64,000 bases of DNA from Pleodorina starrii (taxonomy: Eukaryota; Chlorophyta; Chlorophyceae; Chlamydomonadales; Volvocaceae), in contig BRXU01000011.1 of NCBI GenBank assembly GCA_030267565.1, forward strand, positions 734,501-798,500. Reading direction: 5' to 3'. Every line of letters starts with the position of its first letter. Positions within the stretch are counted from its first letter, which is position 1. A program made the translations under genes and the position numbers. Shown in pieces: positions 23,766-35,880 of the stretch. The notes below the pieces were generated by a model. That model was not told where the DNA came from. It saw nothing but the letters and a program-made list of their open reading frames with translations, and did not search any database.

Positions 23766-26700
23766 ATGCAGCTCCTTCCCGAACGGGCATGCGCTGTCGT
23801 TGGCGGAAAACGTGACCCGTCGTGCTTGCTTTACCACCCTTTTGCCGCCAAGACGTTTGGCTTCGGACCCGCCGGCACCGCTGGCGCGCCGAAGCGCCCT
23901 CCGGGCCTCAGCCCCGCCGGGGCACCCGGTCGTGGCCTGACGGTTCGCGGGCCCCGATCGGTCATCACAACTGCCACTGCTCATAGCCCTGAGGACGCTT
24001 CAGCTTCACTCTCGCCTCGACGCCAGGTAAGGAAACCTTACCCGCGAGACGCGTGTGGAGACGAAAACCCGGCTTCAGCCTGACTGACCAGCACGCTTGC
24101 CTACCCAGATCGATTCCTGCCCAGTTTCGACACGCGGCGGTGATCTTTGCAAGTTATCCCTTCTTCTCTGTCTTATCGACAGCCTACACTCCCCGCGCCA
24201 TGCAATACCTGTGGATATCAGCGCCACCGCAGCACGTCCCCCCTGCCGATGCACAAGCACACACACAAACTCACACCCCAGCCACAACCCTCCCCGCGAC
24301 TGCGACTGCGACTGCGGCGCCCGCACAACCCCGTTGCATGCTTAGTTTCATGCTTAAACACCGATCAACCCTATAACGATTTTCCGTCCCCTTGTCGCCA
24401 CCACCACCACCACCGCCACCACCACCACCACCACCACCCGCCAAACACCAATCGATGACGCACCAATGACCCATGTGCTCATCCTCATTCCACCCACACC
24501 CACACCCCCTGCAGGCAACCCTCCGAACCCACCCACACCCACATCCACACCCCCCGCAGGCAACCCTCCGACCCCGCACGCTTCGCTCGGCACCACAGCC
24601 AACGGCACCGCAGCAGGAGCAGCAGCAGCAGCTTCTTGCCTTCGCAGCAGCTGGTGACCCACGGGTCAGTGCAGCAGCAGCAGCAGCAGCAGGAACCAGG
24701 AGGCGCGCGGCAGCTGAGGCCCCGGCGCCGGTCACGGGAGGCGAGGCACGTGGCGGCGCTGTCCGGTCGGGGGCCGGGACCGGGACCGGGGCTGTCCGGG
24801 CGCGGGACCCGGCCTCCGCCCTCCGCCCACAGCAGCAGCGAACGCGGCAACAATCGCCGCCGCGGCAGGACCAGGACCAGGAACAGGACCACCACCATCA
24901 GCAGCAGCAGCAATGGGATCTGCAGCCGCGGCAACAGCAGAGCCGGGAACAACTACGGGACCAACGGGAGCAGCAGAGCCGCGCCGTGTCGAGTTCGGGT
25001 TCGACGGTGCACCCGACGAAGAGCCCGCGCCAAACTGGCTTTGCGCTGCGGACGGGTGAGTGCGGGGGAGTGGATGGGGGTAGCGGTGAGGGTGAGGGGG
25101 AGGGTGGGGGTCAGGAACCCTATGCATTCACACAAGAACACACGCACACACAGGGACGTAGGGACTCTCCCGGACTTCCCGGGCGCCCTGTAACCCACCC
25201 ACCCACACCCACGCGCACCCACCCACCTGCCTGCCGTACACCCACACAGGCCTGGCTCTGACCTTTCTGGGCACCAATTCGGGCGCACCCACCCTGGAGC
25301 GCAACGTCAGCTGCACGCTTGTACGGCTGCCCGGTGCCGTACACATGGTGGATTGCGGCGAGGGCACGCACCGTCAGCTCATGTCGCTGAGGGGCTCCCT
25401 GGACCTGGCGGAGATTGACGGGTGGGTGGGTGGGCGGGTGAGGGTGGTGGGTGGATGAGAAGTAGGTGGGTGGGTGTGCTGTGTGGGCGGGTGGGTGGGT
25501 GAGGAAATCAAGCGAGGCTCGGGCCGGTGGGTGGGTTTTAGGGTCTTAGGGTTGTTTTAGGATTGGTGGCTGAGGCGGCAGGCCTCTCCACTCCTCGCGA
25601 GGGACATTCGCGTGTGTGGACAAAGAGGCGAGGGACGCGAAGCGGCGGAGGGTGAGGGGTCAGCACAGGGGAAATCGCCAGGGGTTTGGCTCGTCACCCC
25701 TCAGTTGCAGCTCACTGCCACATACACATGCCGTACATACACGCAGGATTTTCATCACGCACCTGCATGGCGACCACTGCTTTGGTCTGCCGGCGGCGCT
25801 GGGTCTGCTCGACGAGGTGAAGGCGGCAGGACAGGCCGACCCGGCGCGGCGGCGGCACCATGTGTACGGCCCCCCGGGCCTGGCGGTGAGTGCCGTACCG
25901 TACACTGAGAGGAAGCGCCGGCACCTTTCCCTCCCCCTTTTCTAACTGTCTCCCTTCGCCCTTCCCTCCCCTTCCCTTCCCTCCCCTCCCCTCCCCTCCG
26001 CCCGGCCAACCAAACCCACTCGGACACGTCGCAGCAGTCGCACCCCGTAACACCACCCAACCTGAACTCCATCTCTGGGTTGCCTTTCTCTACCTCCCCT
26101 TCCCTCCGTCCGGCCACCGTCGGCTCCGTTCCATCTCTCCGCTTCGCCCTTTATCAACCCTGTCTCCTCTCCCCGTCCCCTCTCCCCGTCCCCTCCCCCC
26201 GTCCCCTCCCCTTCAGGAGCTGGTCCGGGTGTCCATGATCTCCACGGGCCTCACCCGGCGGCTGCAGCTGCCCCTCACCGTCACCGAGCTCGTCAACTCG
26301 CCCGCCCAGGCCCACCCGCCGCTGCCGCTGGAGCAAGCGCTGCAGCAGCACAGACCCGGACTGAGAGCGCAGCGGCAGCGGCAGCAGCGGGGGGCGTCGT
26401 CGTCGTCGTCTTCGAGGGACGGCGAGGGCGAGGGCGAGGGCGGCGCGGGGGGAGGCGGCGGTGCGGCGGTGCTGCTGCAGCGCTTGGCGGCGCAGCGGGT
26501 GCAGGATGCGGCGGAGCTGACGGTGAGGTGGCGAGGCGGGGGGGGGTGGTGGGAGAGGGAAGGTCGGGGGGCGGGGGGCGGGTTTTGTAGGGGCTGTCTG
26601 GCTTGCGGATGGGTTGCGGATGGGTTGCGGATGGGTTGATTTGGGTTGTGATGATTTGGGTTGTGATGAGCGGGGAAAGAGGGCGGGGGAGGAGGATGGG

Positions 26701-26813
26701 CTCAGCATACAAGATGACGGCGGGTGACGGCGACGGCGTCAGCACTGGTTGGGAGGGGGAGGGCGGGGTGGGGCCGGGCTCCAGGCTGAGGAGGGTTGGA
26801 GGGTGAGGGATGA

Positions 26814-26876
<63 letters not shown>

Positions 26877-28151
26877 TGTGTGTGTGTGGAGTCCCCCCAT
26901 CCCCCCTTTCCCAACCCCCCGCGTGACTCACGCGTCACTCCTCATCCTGCTCTGCGGTACCTCGAAACAGGCCGCCGTACAGGCCGTACAACCCCGCGTC
27001 GCGGCCCTGGAGGAGATCTGGTCGCCGCCGCCGCCCTACCCGCCCGCCGGACGGTACGGCAAGTACGGCCAGTACGGCAGCCGAGGCGGATCCTACAGCG
27101 GCTCCGACAGCGACGCTCCCGAGCAGCCGTCCGGCAGCGGTGACGACGACGCGGACGAGGGTGGTGGCGCCGGCGGCGGCGGCGGTTCGTCGTTCTACCG
27201 CCCTTTCGTGGCGGCGGAGGGGCTGTTTTGGGAGCTTCCGGGCTGCGCGGGGATGCGTGTGCGGGCGGCGCAGCTGCAGCACCGAGTGCCTTGCTGGGGC
27301 TACGTCTTCATGGAGGCGCGGCCGTATGAGGAGGGCGCGCGGAGGAGGAAGGTGGGGCGGCGGCGGGGGGGGTTTGAGGAGACCGGCGGGGGGCGGGGGA
27401 GCGGGGGATCAGCGGCGCTCCATTGGAAATGACCAGTCAACTAACAAACGACTGTAACTGCTGTCAACCACCGCCAACCAACCAACGACCAACTACCACC
27501 CGCAGGTGGTTGTGCTGGGCGACACGGTTTCCTCCCGCCCCATCGCCCCCCTGGCTGCCGGCTGCGACGTGATGTCCCACGAGGCCACCTTTGCTCGCGG
27601 CATGGAGGCCAAGGCGCGAGTGGCGCAGCACAGCACGGGCTGGATGGCGGGCGCCTTCGCTGCGGCGGTGGGCGCCAGGAGCCTGGTGCTGACACACTTC
27701 AGTGCGCGCTACCGGGAGGGTCCCAGGGTGCGTGGGTGTGTATGTGTGTGTGTGTGTATATGAGAGAGTGTGTGTGCGTGAGAGAGAGAGAGATTCAGAG
27801 TCAGAGCCAGTGACTCTGAACACATCAGTGTCGTTACGGTCGTTTGACTGGTTTGCCTGGCTATGGATGGTTCGCCCGGTTCTCAGCCTTGCCCCTTGGG
27901 CCTTCCCGCCGCGCTGATTTCGCTCTCACCCTCCCGCCGCTCCTCAGGACAATCTGGACTACGGCCGCACTTCGGCCCGCTCCACCAGTCACCTGGAGGC
28001 GGAGCAGCAGTCCTGGGCGGTGGCGGGACTGCTCCGGGAGGCGACGGCGACGTACGGCAGGCCCGAACACATCTGCGCCGCGGCGGACTTTTACACACAC
28101 CATGTGCCGCCGCGGCTCGCCGCCGCTGCGGCTGCCGCCGCGAGTGCGTGA
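23766..28151 (+). CDS. tRNase Z (tRNA 3'-end endonuclease, metallo-beta-lactamase fold)
   Basis: Eight exons: 23766-24026, 24515(?)-25055, 25250-25421, 25747-25885, 26217-26522, 26971-27351, 27506-27727, 27948-28151; about 740 aa. tRNase Z removes 3' trailers from precursor tRNAs. The motifs are clear: LTFLGTNSGAPT and MVDCGEGTHRQLM (exon 3), the zinc-binding FITHLHGDHCFGLP (exon 4), VVLGDTVSSRP and SHEATFA (exon 7), and LVLTHFSARY (exon 7). One HxHxDH lies close to the start of the fold, so this is the short (S-type) architecture, enlarged by a long Gln-rich N-terminal region and a Ser/Gly/Asp insert in exon 6. The first exon (MQLLPERACAVVGGKRD, then Ala/Pro/Arg/Ser-rich) may be an organelle-targeting sequence. 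The exon 2 acceptor is ambiguous: AG sites before 24515, 24560 and 24614 all keep frame. An in-frame ATG at 23715 is an alternative start. Confidence 0.93.
26819..26888. repeat. (AG)n followed by (TG)n microsatellite in a tRNase Z intron
   Basis: About 28 AG dinucleotides pass directly into about seven TG units. It lies in the intron between exons 26217-26522 and 26971-27351. Confidence 0.95.
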
Positions 28152-29142
28152 GGCCGCAATGCGGATTGCGGGTTGCGGATGTCGAGGTGTGTGCGGAACT
28201 GCGGATGGGAGGACGGCGCGGCGTGTGGCGACGATGTGCGGGATTTTAATAGGCGATGGCGCACGGCGCGGTCTTCCTACATAAAGCGACGCTGCACAAG
28301 CGGGTCGTGATTGCGGGTTGCAGTGCTGCAATGTGCTGTGCTTTTCGGTGTCAATGCGGCAAGGTGGAGCGCGGTGTGAGTGTGGCTTTATTATAGTCTA
28401 TTCCGGTTACCGTAATTACCGATGTGACCAGGCTCGACGATGATCTGTTATCAACACGTCCTCCTTTCCAGAGACATTCCAGAAAGTTTACCATCCCCGC
28501 CACCACGACACCGTGGCAGCCGTGGCACAGCTTAGCGCACAAGTTCCTGTCCCGACTCGCCACGTCCCGCATCCATTCACCGTGTCTTACCAGCATGTAT
28601 CGTCACGCCGGCACCCGACAAACAATCGCAACAACAGACAACCGCTTCAAAGGCAGAAACACACCGAGCAGCAAGGAGTACGGCTCGCTACTACTTACGA
28701 ACCCGACAAAAGGCCGCGCCGACGACGCAAGAAGCGCCTGCATTGCCCCATCTTCAAATGTCGGCGCAGCACATACCCCCAGTAGAACCCATCACCACAG
28801 CAACCGCACAACGTCGGAATGACACCCAACTTGCTGAAACGTTCGTTCACTTCTTGCATCCAACTTCGCCAAGGCACATAATCAGCTGCTGCGCAACCAG
28901 GATTGCAATCTCAAATCACTTACCACGCAGGAAAAGGCTCTACAGGCAGCGTGGGTTAGCGCACACATGCAAGACGAGAAAATGCCGAAAGAACACGCGA
29001 GCTTGAGGAAAGGAAGAGCCAGGCGCCCCCACCCCCCGCCCCCGCCGCCATCCAGGCGGCGGGGGAATAGGCAACGCCCTATATCAACGCCTCGGCAAGG
29101 ACTCCTTCAAATGCACGAGCATCAAACATCGGGCTGCCTGCT
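28152..29142. other. Convergent 3' flanks, no gene seen
   Basis: This lies between the stop codon of tRNase Z (+) and the stop codon of the minus-strand small protein. No TGTAA signal for either gene was found by eye. Open frames (for example + 28424-28822) show no family resemblance. Confidence 0.4.
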
Positions 29143-31509
29143 TTACGTGAACTTCTCAGTGAGAGGGGTGTTGGCCAGCGGGGTCTTGTGGATGGCCGGC
29201 ACGGAGACGTCGAAGGAGACCGCCTTCGGAATGCCGTTGAGACCCTCGTTCTGGTCGGTGGGAGGCAAGGCAAGACCAGGCCATTGAGGGGCAGTTGGGT
29301 GCAGCTTGGATGGAGGGTCGGGTCTCGGGTGTGGGGTTAGGGCATGGGTCGATGTCGGTCAAGAGAGATGCCGGCGAGCCGCATGAATCCTCCAGAGATT
29401 AAGTGTGCTGTGGCCAATAAAGCACACAATAGAAACTCAACATACGATCAGTTTTCCAGAAGACACTTCGAATCGTGATTAAAATGAATCCCGATCCAGA
29501 TTGGGCCGCCCATCCGATGGGATGGATGTGACACACGTGGTCGCCGTACAGATCTGCCGTACCTTCAAGATGCGCACGCGGTGCTCCAGGTTCAGCAGCA
29601 CGTTCTCAAAGGTGTTCTCAAAGCCCTTGAGGTTGTTGTTGTAGACGTGGGTGGCGGTGTTAATGGCCCAGTCGGTCTGTCGGGGAATGGCCGTTGCGGT
29701 CGCGAGTCTCAAGAAAGGTGGCAAAGGCGTCGCACCAAAAGCGAGGGGCAACCGAAAACCACCGTCCCACGGGTCGCAATTCATGGGCTTTGCTGCCGAT
29801 CCGGCAGTGTTATCCGGCAGTAATCAGCGACGAGACATACAAACAATGCCAAAAATACAAGCTCAAAGCAGGAAACGTGGCCGATCCCATTCCACAAATG
29901 TCTGTAAAGAGACTGGTAATGAAGATGTGCGCGAGGGGCACAGCAACAGCAGCGGCGGCGGCGGCGGCGGCGCCAACGGGGCCCCCCGCAGGCACTCACG
30001 GTGGAATCAAGTGCGGAGAAGACCTTGTAGGTGGTGTCCTGGATGAAGTTGATGATGGGTGTCACGAAATTGAAGTAGCCGCGCTCAATGTCGGTCAGAT
30101 TGTCCTGAGAGCACGAAGGACGGAAGGGTGGGGGCAGAGAGAAGGTGGAAGGTAGGCTGAAGACAGGGAAGGCGAAATAGTGGACGAGCACAGGCGGGCA
30201 ATGTTCGACGAGCTGTAGTGGTGGAGCGAGCAGCGGAAGGCAGTCAAACGACCAGAAAGGCCTGCTGGGCAGGACAGTTTGGGGCGGATATTACCGTCGA
30301 GGTGCCGCTGCTGTTGCCGCTGTCATCTGGGCGCCCCTCACCCATACGACCTGGGCCGCTGCCCTCCGGAAGGCCTCCCGGCAAATGCGCCCTCATGACC
30401 CCACACCGCGGCGCTACACCGCTCTTGACTCCTGCCGTGCCGTGCCCTGCCAGGCCGGGCCGTGCCCGCAGACCCACAACCCATCCCGCCCACTCCCATT
30501 CCCGTCTCCACTTCTCATTTCGCATCCACGTCCAGTCCTCGTCCTCTCCCTCATCCCCGGCCGCAACGACCCAGCGACGTAAATCCGTTGTAATCCTTCG
30601 ATCCACGCCCGCTGTCGAACCTGATAGCGCCCACAATACACGCAACACTGAAAGGAAGCAGCTTCACTTCGCTGCAGGCCTGTCACTTCTTGCCTGGAAG
30701 TTGGAGGGCGCAACGGTGCGGATGAGCAGCCAGGGAGTGGACACCAGCCTGAGGGAAGCAGGCAGAGGGGAGAGACGGGAGGAACAGGCGAGCAGGCAGG
30801 CAGGCGGGCACGCATGCAGGCCGCAAGGTTGAGTAAAGATCACGGACGGAACCGGCAACCGTAGTCCTGGCCTTGTGCAGCAGTAGGCGCTGGGGTGTTA
30901 GCCGTCGCGCCCCTTTCCACAATCCTTTGGGTTATAGAGGAGGAGCGATGGCATATGCTGACTACCAACGCACCGCCGAGTCGTCAGCTCACGACAGAAC
31001 ATCCAATATCATTCATTCATGCATGGATCCTCTGAGGAATGCTGCCGCCGCTCGCGCACAAGCAGCGGGCGTGCGCGGTGGCGGCTGACCGACAGGCCGA
31101 GGCCGAGCGACCCACGGGCCTCTGCCGCCGCACGCCTCTGCTGTCAGCGGCCAAAGCGAAGATGTGCTGCTGGGCGAAGGCGCTGCTCCGCTTGCCAACC
31201 ATTCCATAGAGTGTAAATAAATCGCAGTGCATATTTCGATTGATACAACTCTTGCAAGGGAGCGGCTTCGACGCAAAAACGCCCTCAAACGCCGAAACAA
31301 CGCTTCTAAATGATCGTGCACGTATTGCATTAAATACCGCCCTCATAACATGCCAGTTATAAGAGATCGTGATGCATCATGTCTTCGGATCCAGCTCACC
31401 AGGTCATGAAGGAGGTGTACGTTGCCAGCAGGCGCCAAGGCCAGGAGAAGCGCTTCAGCGGACCGTACTTGCGGTCATAGATGGGGCGAGAGACGGTCGT
31501 GAAAGCCAT
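29143..31509 (-). CDS. Small Trp-rich hydrophobic protein (paralogue A), family not recognised
   Basis: Five minus-strand exons with matching phases: 31509-31400, 30748-30694, 30104-30000, 29676-29563, 29250-29143; 163 aa. The start is MAFTTVSRPIYDRKYG. Residues about 20-52 are hydrophobic and Trp-rich (FSWPWRLLATY, then WLVSTPWLLIRTVAP). The rest is amphipathic, including TPIINFIQDTTYKVFSALD and NNNLKGFENTFENVLLNLEH, and the end is LTEKFT. The second intron needs a GC donor (CAG before GCAAGA), a known minor class. I do not recognise the family. The protein aligns without gaps to the product of the divergent gene at 32169-33859, including one shared exon boundary. A membrane- or lipid-surface protein is an inference from composition only. 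Confidence 0.78.
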
Positions 31510-32168
31510 GGTGACTCCTTGACCTTGCTCCGTCGAGTTGTGTTCGGACGTCGCAATCGAGCGGCACTGGGTAACGCTCGGGTCGAGTCGCAGATGCGGC
31601 ACCACAGCAAAAGGCCGGAGATCCCTTTCGAGCAGTGTGTGTGGGTTGCAAGAAGGGCTGCAGCGTTTACGCAGGATTTCGTTTGCCAAGCTGCAACTCT
31701 AAGGTACACTATCATGAATGCGATTGGGTTTAAGTGGTAATTTTTCAAGCGTTGTACGGCATCCGCCTCTCACTTTGCTGGCCGCCGCCGGGCAAATGCT
31801 GCGAAAGACTTTGGACGGCCGGGAGGCTCCCGAGGTCTGTGTGCAAGAGGGATTGCGCCTTGGTCCGACCCGAGCCGCAGCCTCTACTAACAAACTCTGC
31901 AAACGCAGGACAACTTGCAGCAGCTGAACCGAAAAGCACATTTTTTGATCAACACACCGCCGAAACCAATCCGTCCCGGGAAGGCACCAGGGCCTCGGAA
32001 GCTGACGGCAGACGAACCGAGACACTTACTTAACTCGCAAACTATTGCGGCGCCGAGTTTCTAAAAGCAAAGACCGCGCGCACCGCGCCTGGCTGACTGT
32101 GTAGGACTGCTCAGATTTGGACGCGCAGCACTTCTGATCTCCGTCTCGTTCCCCGGGCGGCGCTGCGT
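31510..32168. other. Shared divergent promoter region of the paralogue pair
   Basis: 659 bp separate the two start codons, which face away from each other. No coding exon is seen. The interval should hold both promoters and 5'UTRs; no specific element is identified. Confidence 0.5.
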
Positions 32169-33859
32169 ATGCTGCCCACCGCGCCGGCATTTATGCTGCC
32201 CACCGCGCACCTCCACCACCACCACCACCACCACTACCAGCCAATCCTCGGCTCCCAGTCGCCCACCGACCCCCAGTGGCAGGCGCACCCGCACTTCCAC
32301 GCGCGTAGCGCCGGCCGCAGAGTCGACCTCGGCGACGCTTTCGCCGAGGATACGTCGCCGCTCGGGACCCAGCCCGCCGCCGCCGCCGCCGCCGGCGAAT
32401 CGTACTCTGCCGGCGCGTCGGACATCAGCCCTTCGCCGGGCGCGTCATCCAAGATGTACGACACGAGGGAGCAGCAGCGGGCGGGCGGGCTGATGGAGGG
32501 CGGAGGGGGTATTCCGGGCTCGAGACTCCGCGGCGCCGGCGGCGGCCGCAGTGGCGGGATGTACGGCAGTGGTGGCGGCGGCGGCGGCGGCTCCGTCGCG
32601 TCGGTCGGGTCTTACTACGGGACCGCCGGCGGCGGCCGCGGCGGCGCGACGCGCTACCCGCGGCTGCGCAGCTTGCAGTGGTTGTGGTCCGCAGTGGTTT
32701 GGTACTGGAGTACGGTGGCGTGGGTTGTCACCCTGCCGTGGAAGGTGAGCGCGTCGAGGCCTTTCTGTATGTGTGCGTGTGTGTGTGGGAGGGCCGGGAT
32801 GCTGACCCGTGGGTCGGCCCTGGGTCGGTGGGTCGGTGCGGGCGTTGATGGTCGCGTCGATGGTCGCGCACCGATTCACGGATGCACAGACAGGTGTTTT
32901 GGAATCATGCATGAGACGTACAGATGCCGTACTCTCAAGCCGCGAGCGTGTGCCCCCTACCTTCACACCACCCCACTGCAGCGCAGTCTCCTGCGGCCTC
33001 CTGCGGCCTCCTGCGCCCCGCCGCCGTTTCGATACCTGTCACCATCTCAGCGCCCTGGAAACCCAACCCTTACGGCCCATGTCGTCTTCCTTAGCCTGTC
33101 GTCTCATCTCACCTCGTCTTGCCTCGCCTCGCCGAGGCGTTGCTTCGCCGCCCCGTCGCGCCCTCCCTCCCCTCCCCCTCGCGCCCCCCTCGCTTCCCCC
33201 CAGATCTTCACGTGGCTCACCCCGGGCTTCCTGAAACCCGCGGAGGAGTGGGTCGAGTCCACCCTGGAGTGGTGGACCGGGCCGCCCATCCGACTGGCGG
33301 CTGACGTCCTGTACGGCATCATCTCCTGGTTCGATGGCCTGGTGAGGCGGGCGCGGATGCGGATGCGGCTTCCCTGCTGGCAGCTGGCTGCGTGTGTGTG
33401 TGTGTGTGTGTGTGAGCTTGAGACTCGTGTGAAGACTGCACATACTGTACAGGAATGGGCTTGACTTCCAAACATCCCAACGCCGCCGCCGCAGCCAACC
33501 CCATTACGCCGTGACCCCTCAAACGCCACGCCCTGCGCCTCCTGCCCCCCAAGTTTCAAACCCAAGCACCTCTCGTCCCCGTCGCGCAGCTGTCGCCTGC
33601 CGATCTCTGCCTTCCCCCCCCCCGTCTTGATCGCGTGCTTGCCCGTCCCATCCGCACACACTTTGGCCTCTGCTGCCGTACACCTGCATTGCAGCTGTCG
33701 TACGGCCGCCGCTCCGTGTCGACCACCCACAAGTCCAACATGCACCACTTCTGGGTGGCCTACGAAGCCTACCTGCGCCTCATCCAACATAAGGCCCACC
33801 TGATCGAGAAACACGGATTCGACGGCCTGTGGATGGCGCTCCACACTAAGACCGTGTAA
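32169..33859 (+). CDS. Trp-rich hydrophobic protein (paralogue B) with a low-complexity N-terminus
   Basis: Three exons, all phase 0: 32169-32744, 33204-33341, 33695-33859; 292 aa. The first about 150 residues are His/Ser/Gly-rich low complexity (an HHHHHHH run, GGGGGGGS). In-frame ATGs at 32193 and 32454 are alternative starts. The conserved part follows: LQWLWSAVVWYWSTVAWVV, TLPWKIFTWLTPGFL, WWTGPPIRLAADVLYGIISW, NMHHFWVAYEAYLRLIQH and a short tail ending HTKTV. It aligns without gaps to the product of the divergent - strand gene. The exon 2/3 boundary (after FDGL) coincides with the boundary after LDST in that gene. Family and function are not recognised. The stop codon overlaps a TGTAA, but a better-placed TGTAA lies at 34343. 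Confidence 0.78.
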
Positions 33860-35471
33860 TAAAAGTGAGGAAGTGAAGTGAAGTGAAGTGAGTGGTGGTG
33901 GTTCAGGCGGTGGTGGCTTCGGAGCGTGGTCCGTCGTCACCCGCTGGGTCCCAACTCCAAGGGGCTATGTGATGATGATGACCAGTGGCGCGGGCGCCGT
34001 GAGGCGCGGCGATGTGGATTTGGGTGTTAGCTGTTAAGGTGTGCAGACGGGAAATTGAGTGAGGACCGTTTTCCATTTGACGACCCAATGTAGGAGCACC
34101 GGCACAGGAGCTTGCGTGCATAGGGTCTACCCGCTCTTGTTGAACGAGGTCATGTATGGTAATAATAAGATTGACTTTGTTAAAACGGCTGCGCCGATGG
34201 TTGGGTTTTAGTTGACGCGCGCGGCTTGGTCCAGGGAGGGACAGGCGACAAATAAGGTCTTCCGAAAAGGAGAGGAGAGACTGGGGGGTCAGGCGGTGGG
34301 GCAGACCAGACCCAAGCTCCGAGACCTGGCAGATGTTCCAGATGTAAACATGCAACGACACCGATTGACGCGAGTGGGCCACTGGTCCAGGCGTAAAAGT
34401 ACGGCACGGGTAGATGCGGGTGCGGGTACGGAAAAAGAGGTACCGCGGGTGCTCGCTTCGCTTGCCGCATGCGGACAGGAAGGAATCCCCAATGCACTTT
34501 GGGAGTAACGCAGAGCGCGCGTCGGCCGGCCTCGACGGCCCAAAAAAGACGACCTGCTGAGGAAAAACCAGACCCTCAACCAAGTCCGGCATGCCTAGCA
34601 AGAATCTGACGCGCTGCAAAAGAATCGAGAACAAACGCGAACGTTTGTGACAAAACATTCGACAAAAATCCGCGCACAAAGAATCAAAGAGCCGACTTCG
34701 GCGCGCGCTGCACAAGATTGCTCGCTCCAGAGCACGCAGCGGAGTTTCAGCACGCGCCCTCCTCGCTGCCGCCGCGCCGGCGGCGGCAGCCAGCACACCA
34801 AGCAGGCGCACACAGCTGCCCGATGCGCAGGCCACAGGGGATCTCAGTTGGGATTCTTGACCGCATATGTGATACGGGCGCTCGGACTGTACACGGCGAA
34901 ATCCACTCACTCGCTCGACAGTGTGTAACTATGAAACAGTCCACGTTCATCGTACATGCAGTACATAGAACTTGTAACGCTTCGACGATCCGGTATGTCG
35001 TATACCCAGTACAAAGCAAAAGAACTAAGAGAGCTTCGACAGAACGACGAAAGAATACTGAAACACACTCTACTAGTGAGAACGTCCCGATGAGGGTGAG
35101 CTACGAGGAAACGCTTCGGACCGTTCGCATAACCCATCCTGGGGGTCCGCGGACGCCCGCTCCCGAACATCGCCACCGCCATAACCACTCACTGTCGTAA
35201 CACCGCCGTAACAATGTCGTCCTGCACGCAAACTCTAAAACCCTGCGGGCGCGCCTCCTGCGGGTGCGCCGCCCGGGCGCCGCGCCGCTCGTGCAGCGCC
35301 GTATGGCTCGAATGCGAGCAGATCCGGCCTGGCCTGGGCCCCGTTGAGAAACGACGCATCAAGCTGCAAACAATGCATATACGGTAAGCAGCAAACATTC
35401 TACAAATGCAGTGTGCTGGTTGCTGCACACCCACAAAAGGCCTTCCTGCCTCGCCCCATGCCCATGCGGCC
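33860..35471. other. Convergent 3' flanks, no gene seen
   Basis: The interval holds the 3'UTR of paralogue B (short AAGTG repeats directly after the stop) and an AT-richer spacer. It ends just beyond the poly(A) signal of the armadillo gene. No exon was recognised on either strand. Confidence 0.45.
34343..34347 (+). promoter_or_regulatory. TGTAA polyadenylation signal of paralogue B
   Basis: TGTAA about 485 nt after the stop codon gives a typical 3'UTR length for this lineage. Confidence 0.5.
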
Positions 35472-35476
35472 TTACA
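35472..35476 (-). promoter_or_regulatory. TGTAA polyadenylation signal of the armadillo-repeat gene
   Basis: TTACA on the plus strand is TGTAA for the minus-strand gene, about 405 nt after its stop codon at 35881. Confidence 0.55.
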
Positions 35477-35880
35477 CCCTCCAGCCACGCCAATGCCAAT
35501 GCCAATGCGGCACTCGTTTCACCCGTTTCAAAGGCGGATGCGGAGGCGGAGGCGGAGAACGACGAGCCTTCCGCCTTCCTCCACGTCCAGCGCTGCGAGC
35601 AAAGAATCGTGACAAGCTGGAAGTAATTGAAGTACGTTCCGTTGCGATGCAGCCACTCGTCGCAATCGTTCTGGGAAACGTTGCCGTTGGCCAACCATTG
35701 ACCAGTGCCCCGTTGGGTTGCTGAAGTGGCTTGCACTCGTTCAGCTTCGCCGCCCCTGCCCAAGCTGGCTCGCCAGCTGGTGACACCCATCCATCCTGCA
35801 GAGCCGCCAACGTCGCCGATCCGCGCGTGGCGGCACCCAAGGAGGCAGCCCCCGAGGGCGGCGCACATCCGGAGGACGTC

